Of a stretch of DNA of 64,000 bases, positions 62,119 to 64,000 are shown piece after piece. The stretch's first letter is position 1. Every line of letters begins with the position of its first letter. A program made the position numbers and the translations under genes. The stretch lies in assembly GCF_017353255.1 (NCBI RefSeq), contig NZ_JAFMYU010000014.1:111462-175461 (forward strand). The letters run 5' to 3'. Under the pieces are notes generated by a model. It ran no database searches, had not been told where the DNA came from, and was given only the letters and a program-made list of their open reading frames with translations. This stretch comes from Fibrella aquatilis (GTDB taxonomy: Bacteria > Bacteroidota > Bacteroidia > Cytophagales > Spirosomataceae).

Positions 62119-62839
62119 TCAGAATGGTAGTCAGACTATCGTTTTCGGTTTGTCCAGCGTTAACAACCGCGTCGGCGTAGGCGCAACCGAGCTTAATAAA
62201 TCCATTAAAATCACCCGTGGCGAGGTGGGCAAGCATGGCATCGTCGATGTCCATCATTTTGGCTTTTTCAACCAGCGTGGCGGGATCGAACCGGTGCTCG
62301 AACGAATTATTATAGACCGTAAAGACCGACTTGGTGTCTTTAAACATGGGGTCGTTCTTGTAGGTCGTTTTCAAATACAGCGGAATCAGGGCGGTCATCC
62401 AGTCGTTGCAATGCACGATATCAGGCGACCAACCTAATTTCTTTACTGTCTCCAGCACACCTTTGCAGAAAAAGATAGCCCGCTCGTCGTTGTCGTCGTA
62501 GAACTTGTCTTCTTTGTCGTGGAAAACGTACTTCCGGTGGAAATAGTCTTCGTTGTCAATGAAATAGACCTGCAATTTGGCGGTGGGAATAGAGGCGACC
62601 TTGATAATCAGGGGCTTCTCTTCGTCGCCCACTGAAATGTTGATACCCGACAGCCGAACTACTTCGTGCAGGCGGTTTTTGCGTTCGTTGATGAGGCCAA
62701 AACGCGGTACTAAAATGCGGATCTCCATGCCCCGTTCCTGCATATCCTGCGGCAACTTTCGCACGAAATCGGCCACGTCTGAGGTCTTAAGGAAGGGGGT
62801 AATTTCGCTGGCTACGTACAAGATGCGAAGTTTGCTCAT
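62027..62839 (-). CDS. Glycogen/starch synthase-like protein, N-terminal half only
   Basis: 270 residues, about half of a GT5 glycogen synthase. It has LRILYVASEITPFLKTSDVA, but the usual KTGGL ADP-glucose motif is replaced by KTSDV, and the whole C-terminal GT-B domain is missing. Later motifs (VHCNDWMTALIPLYLKTTYK, YADAVVNAGQTENDSL) follow the GT5 N-domain. It is therefore unlikely to synthesise glycogen alone; role unknown. Overlaps the DUF4270 gene, divergent from panC. Confidence 0.85.
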   Translation of the reverse strand: MSKLRILYVASEITPFLKTSDVADFVRKLPQDMQERGMEIRILVPRFGLINERKNRLHEVVRLSGINISVGDEEKPLIIKVASIPTAKLQVYFIDNEDYFHRKYVFHDKEDKFYDDNDERAIFFCKGVLETVKKLGWSPDIVHCNDWMTALIPLYLKTTYKNDPMFKDTKSVFTVYNNSFEHRFDPATLVEKAKMMDIDDAMLAHLATGDFNGFIKLGCAYADAVVNAGQTENDSLTTILNEIAEHKLDSPDAEINVTERYFNIYTALAS

Positions 62840-62885
62840 AAAGGCAAGTGGGAGATAGTTTATGCGTCTTTACCTTAAAAACTTG

Positions 62886-62916
62886 CAAAATTAACTAAAA
62901 AATTGTCGCATTTCAA
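62886..62916 (-). promoter_or_regulatory. Promoter of the glycogen synthase-like gene
   Basis: TAATTTTG (minus strand, 62893-62886) is an exact -7 match; TTG at 62916-62914 gives a 20-nt spacer. Start near 62879, leader about 40 nt. Confidence 0.5.
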
Positions 62917-62953
62917 TACATTTCCCCCAAAATAAGTACAATTTCCTCACCCG

Positions 62954-62961
62954 TAGTTTTG
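62954..62961 (+). promoter_or_regulatory. Promoter -7 box for panC
   Basis: TAGTTTTG is an exact TAnnTTTG match on the plus strand; no clear -33 box. It would give a leader of about 150 nt. Confidence 0.45.
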
Positions 62962-63116
62962 CAATTCCAGGTGCCGGATTTAGGCCACCAACTGCTCGTT
63001 TTTGCCCTTTCCTGTCCAAATTTTAACCACCATTTTCGTAATTTATTTACCCATGAGCATCTATTGATTATCGGACCAGCCGGGTCATCACTCAGTTGCT
63101 TTTACGCCATTCACTC

Positions 63117-63959
63117 ATGCTTCGTTTCGACTCCGTTTCTACCCTGAAAATGCACCTTGCGGCCATACGCCGGGCCGGGAAAACGGTTGGCTTTGTGCCC
63201 ACCATGGGCGCACTGCATGCCGGACACCTCAACCTCATCAGCCAAGCCAAACAAGCCTGCGACATGGTGGTGTGCAGCGTTTTTGTGAACCCCACCCAGT
63301 TTAACAACCCCGCCGACCTGGCCCGCTACCCGCGTACCCTGGAACAAGACGCCGCTCAACTCGAAACGGTTGGAACAGACATCCTTTTTTCTCCGTCGGT
63401 GGCCGAGATGTACCCCCAACCCGCCACGCTACGGTTCGATTTTGGCCTGCTGGAGACCGTGATGGAAGGGGCCTCGCGGCCCGGCCATTTCAACGGTGTG
63501 GGCCTGGTAGTGAGCAAGTTATTTCACATGGTGCAGCCCGACAAAGCGTTTTTCGGGCAAAAAGACTTGCAGCAGGTGGCCGTGATCAAGTGCCTGGTGC
63601 ATGACCTGAGTTTCCCGCTCGAATTAATCCGCTGCGACACTGTGCGTGAAACTGACGGACTGGCCATGTCGTCGCGGAACCGGCTGCTGACCGATGCCGA
63701 ACGCACCGAGGCTCCGGCCCTGTTTCAGGCCCTTACACTGGCGAAGGATATGCTGCTGGATGAGGCTACCCCCGAACAGGCAAAAGCCGCCGTGGTTGAT
63801 TACCTCGGCGAGCGGCCCGCCTTCAAACTAGACTATATCGAAGCCGTCAACACCGATACCTTGCAGCCCATTTCTGAGCTACAGCCCCCCGGCCAAAACG
63901 CCCTCTGCCTGGCCGCCCAGCTAGGCCACGTGCGGCTGATTGATAATGTGGTTTTCTGA
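63117..63959 (+). CDS. panC: Pantothenate synthetase
   Basis: 280 residues from the ATG at 63117 (TTG upstream rejected). FVPTMGALHAGHLNLI holds the HxGH motif, CSVFVNPTQFN and GQKDLQQVAVIKCLV complete the active site, and TDGLAMSSRNRLL is the KMSKS-like region. It condenses pantoate with beta-alanine for coenzyme A synthesis. The gene ends just before the edge repeat. Confidence 0.96.
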   Translation: MLRFDSVSTLKMHLAAIRRAGKTVGFVPTMGALHAGHLNLISQAKQACDMVVCSVFVNPTQFNNPADLARYPRTLEQDAAQLETVGTDILFSPSVAEMYPQPATLRFDFGLLETVMEGASRPGHFNGVGLVVSKLFHMVQPDKAFFGQKDLQQVAVIKCLVHDLSFPLELIRCDTVRETDGLAMSSRNRLLTDAERTEAPALFQALTLAKDMLLDEATPEQAKAAVVDYLGERPAFKLDYIEAVNTDTLQPISELQPPGQNALCLAAQLGHVRLIDNVVF

Positions 63960-63970
63960 AGAAGTTCAAT

Positions 63971-64000
63971 GTCTAAGCGGTCCGCCGCCGCGGGTCTAAG
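63971..64000. repeat. Left part of another heptad element at the window edge
   Basis: GTCTAAG, then the 16-mer CGGTCCGCCGCCGCGG (63978-63993), then GTCTAAG again. The 16-mer equals the block inserted in one arm of H2 except for one base, and here too it is flanked by heptads. The rest of the element lies outside the window. Confidence 0.65.

Overview
The window looks like chromosome of a Bacteroidota member, most likely order Cytophagales, family Spirosomataceae (Spirosoma or Fibrella-like). This is inferred from two large TonB-dependent receptors with carboxypeptidase-regulatory-like N-termini, DUF4249 and DUF4270 lipoproteins, a type IX secretion (T9SS) sorting domain, promoters of the TAnnTTTG type, and a GC-rich coding background. 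No rRNA, tRNA, transposase, prophage or CRISPR array was seen.

Layout. 1-15107 (minus strand) is a branched-chain amino acid supercluster, transcribed ilvD, then ilvB-ilvN, ilvC, leuC, leuD and leuA (leuA runs off the left edge). It is interrupted by accessory genes: a vapBC-type module, a methyltransferase, a SnoaL-like secreted protein, two paralogous membrane proteins on either side of ilvC, an AraC regulator, and a GNAT-like protein followed by two tiny paralogous ORFs. 15302-26968 holds a GH13 amylase, uridine kinase, a DUF4249/TonB receptor pair, a TraB-like protein, a MerR regulator with a divergent secreted Cys protein and a clear operator, an EamA-type transporter and a Gfo/Idh oxidoreductase. 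27056-30206 is ybeY plus a TonB receptor controlled by a TPP riboswitch, so probably thiamin uptake. 30281-33515 has hicAB, two SDR dehydrogenases and an AraC regulator. 33633-40541 carries a lipoprotein MBL hydrolase, an M28 peptidase, a DUF2231-DUF1549/1553 cytochrome and a GH13 glucosidase. 40703-45753 is a sulfur-related group: a SoxB/5'-nucleotidase-like enzyme, a secreted DsrE protein, TsdA-like thiosulfate dehydrogenase, a VOC protein, and divergently an SsuD-like monooxygenase. 45811-63959 has NlpE-like, glutathionylspermidine synthase-like, TIM-barrel, RND permease, msrB, T9SS metalloprotease, M14 peptidase, cold-shock protein, fructosamine kinase-like, glmS, DUF4270, a half-length glycogen synthase-like protein and panC.

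The most unusual content is not a gene. At least eleven gene borders carry long, mostly perfect inverted repeats (arms 22-48 bp, loops 0-39 nt), and a twelfth element starts at the right edge. Their arms are built from degenerate 7-nt units (8-nt in one case), followed just before the loop by a shared core close to TKGCTKNCGC. The heptad wording differs from element to element, but the two arms of one element match. Several supply the stop codon or last residues of the neighbouring gene, one lies between the TPP riboswitch and its gene, pairs of them bracket single genes, and a related heptad array sits in frame inside the RND permease. A 16-bp GC-rich block is inserted in one arm of one element and recurs, between two identical heptads, at the right edge. 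I regard this as a candidate undescribed repeat/RNA-hairpin family; its function is unknown.
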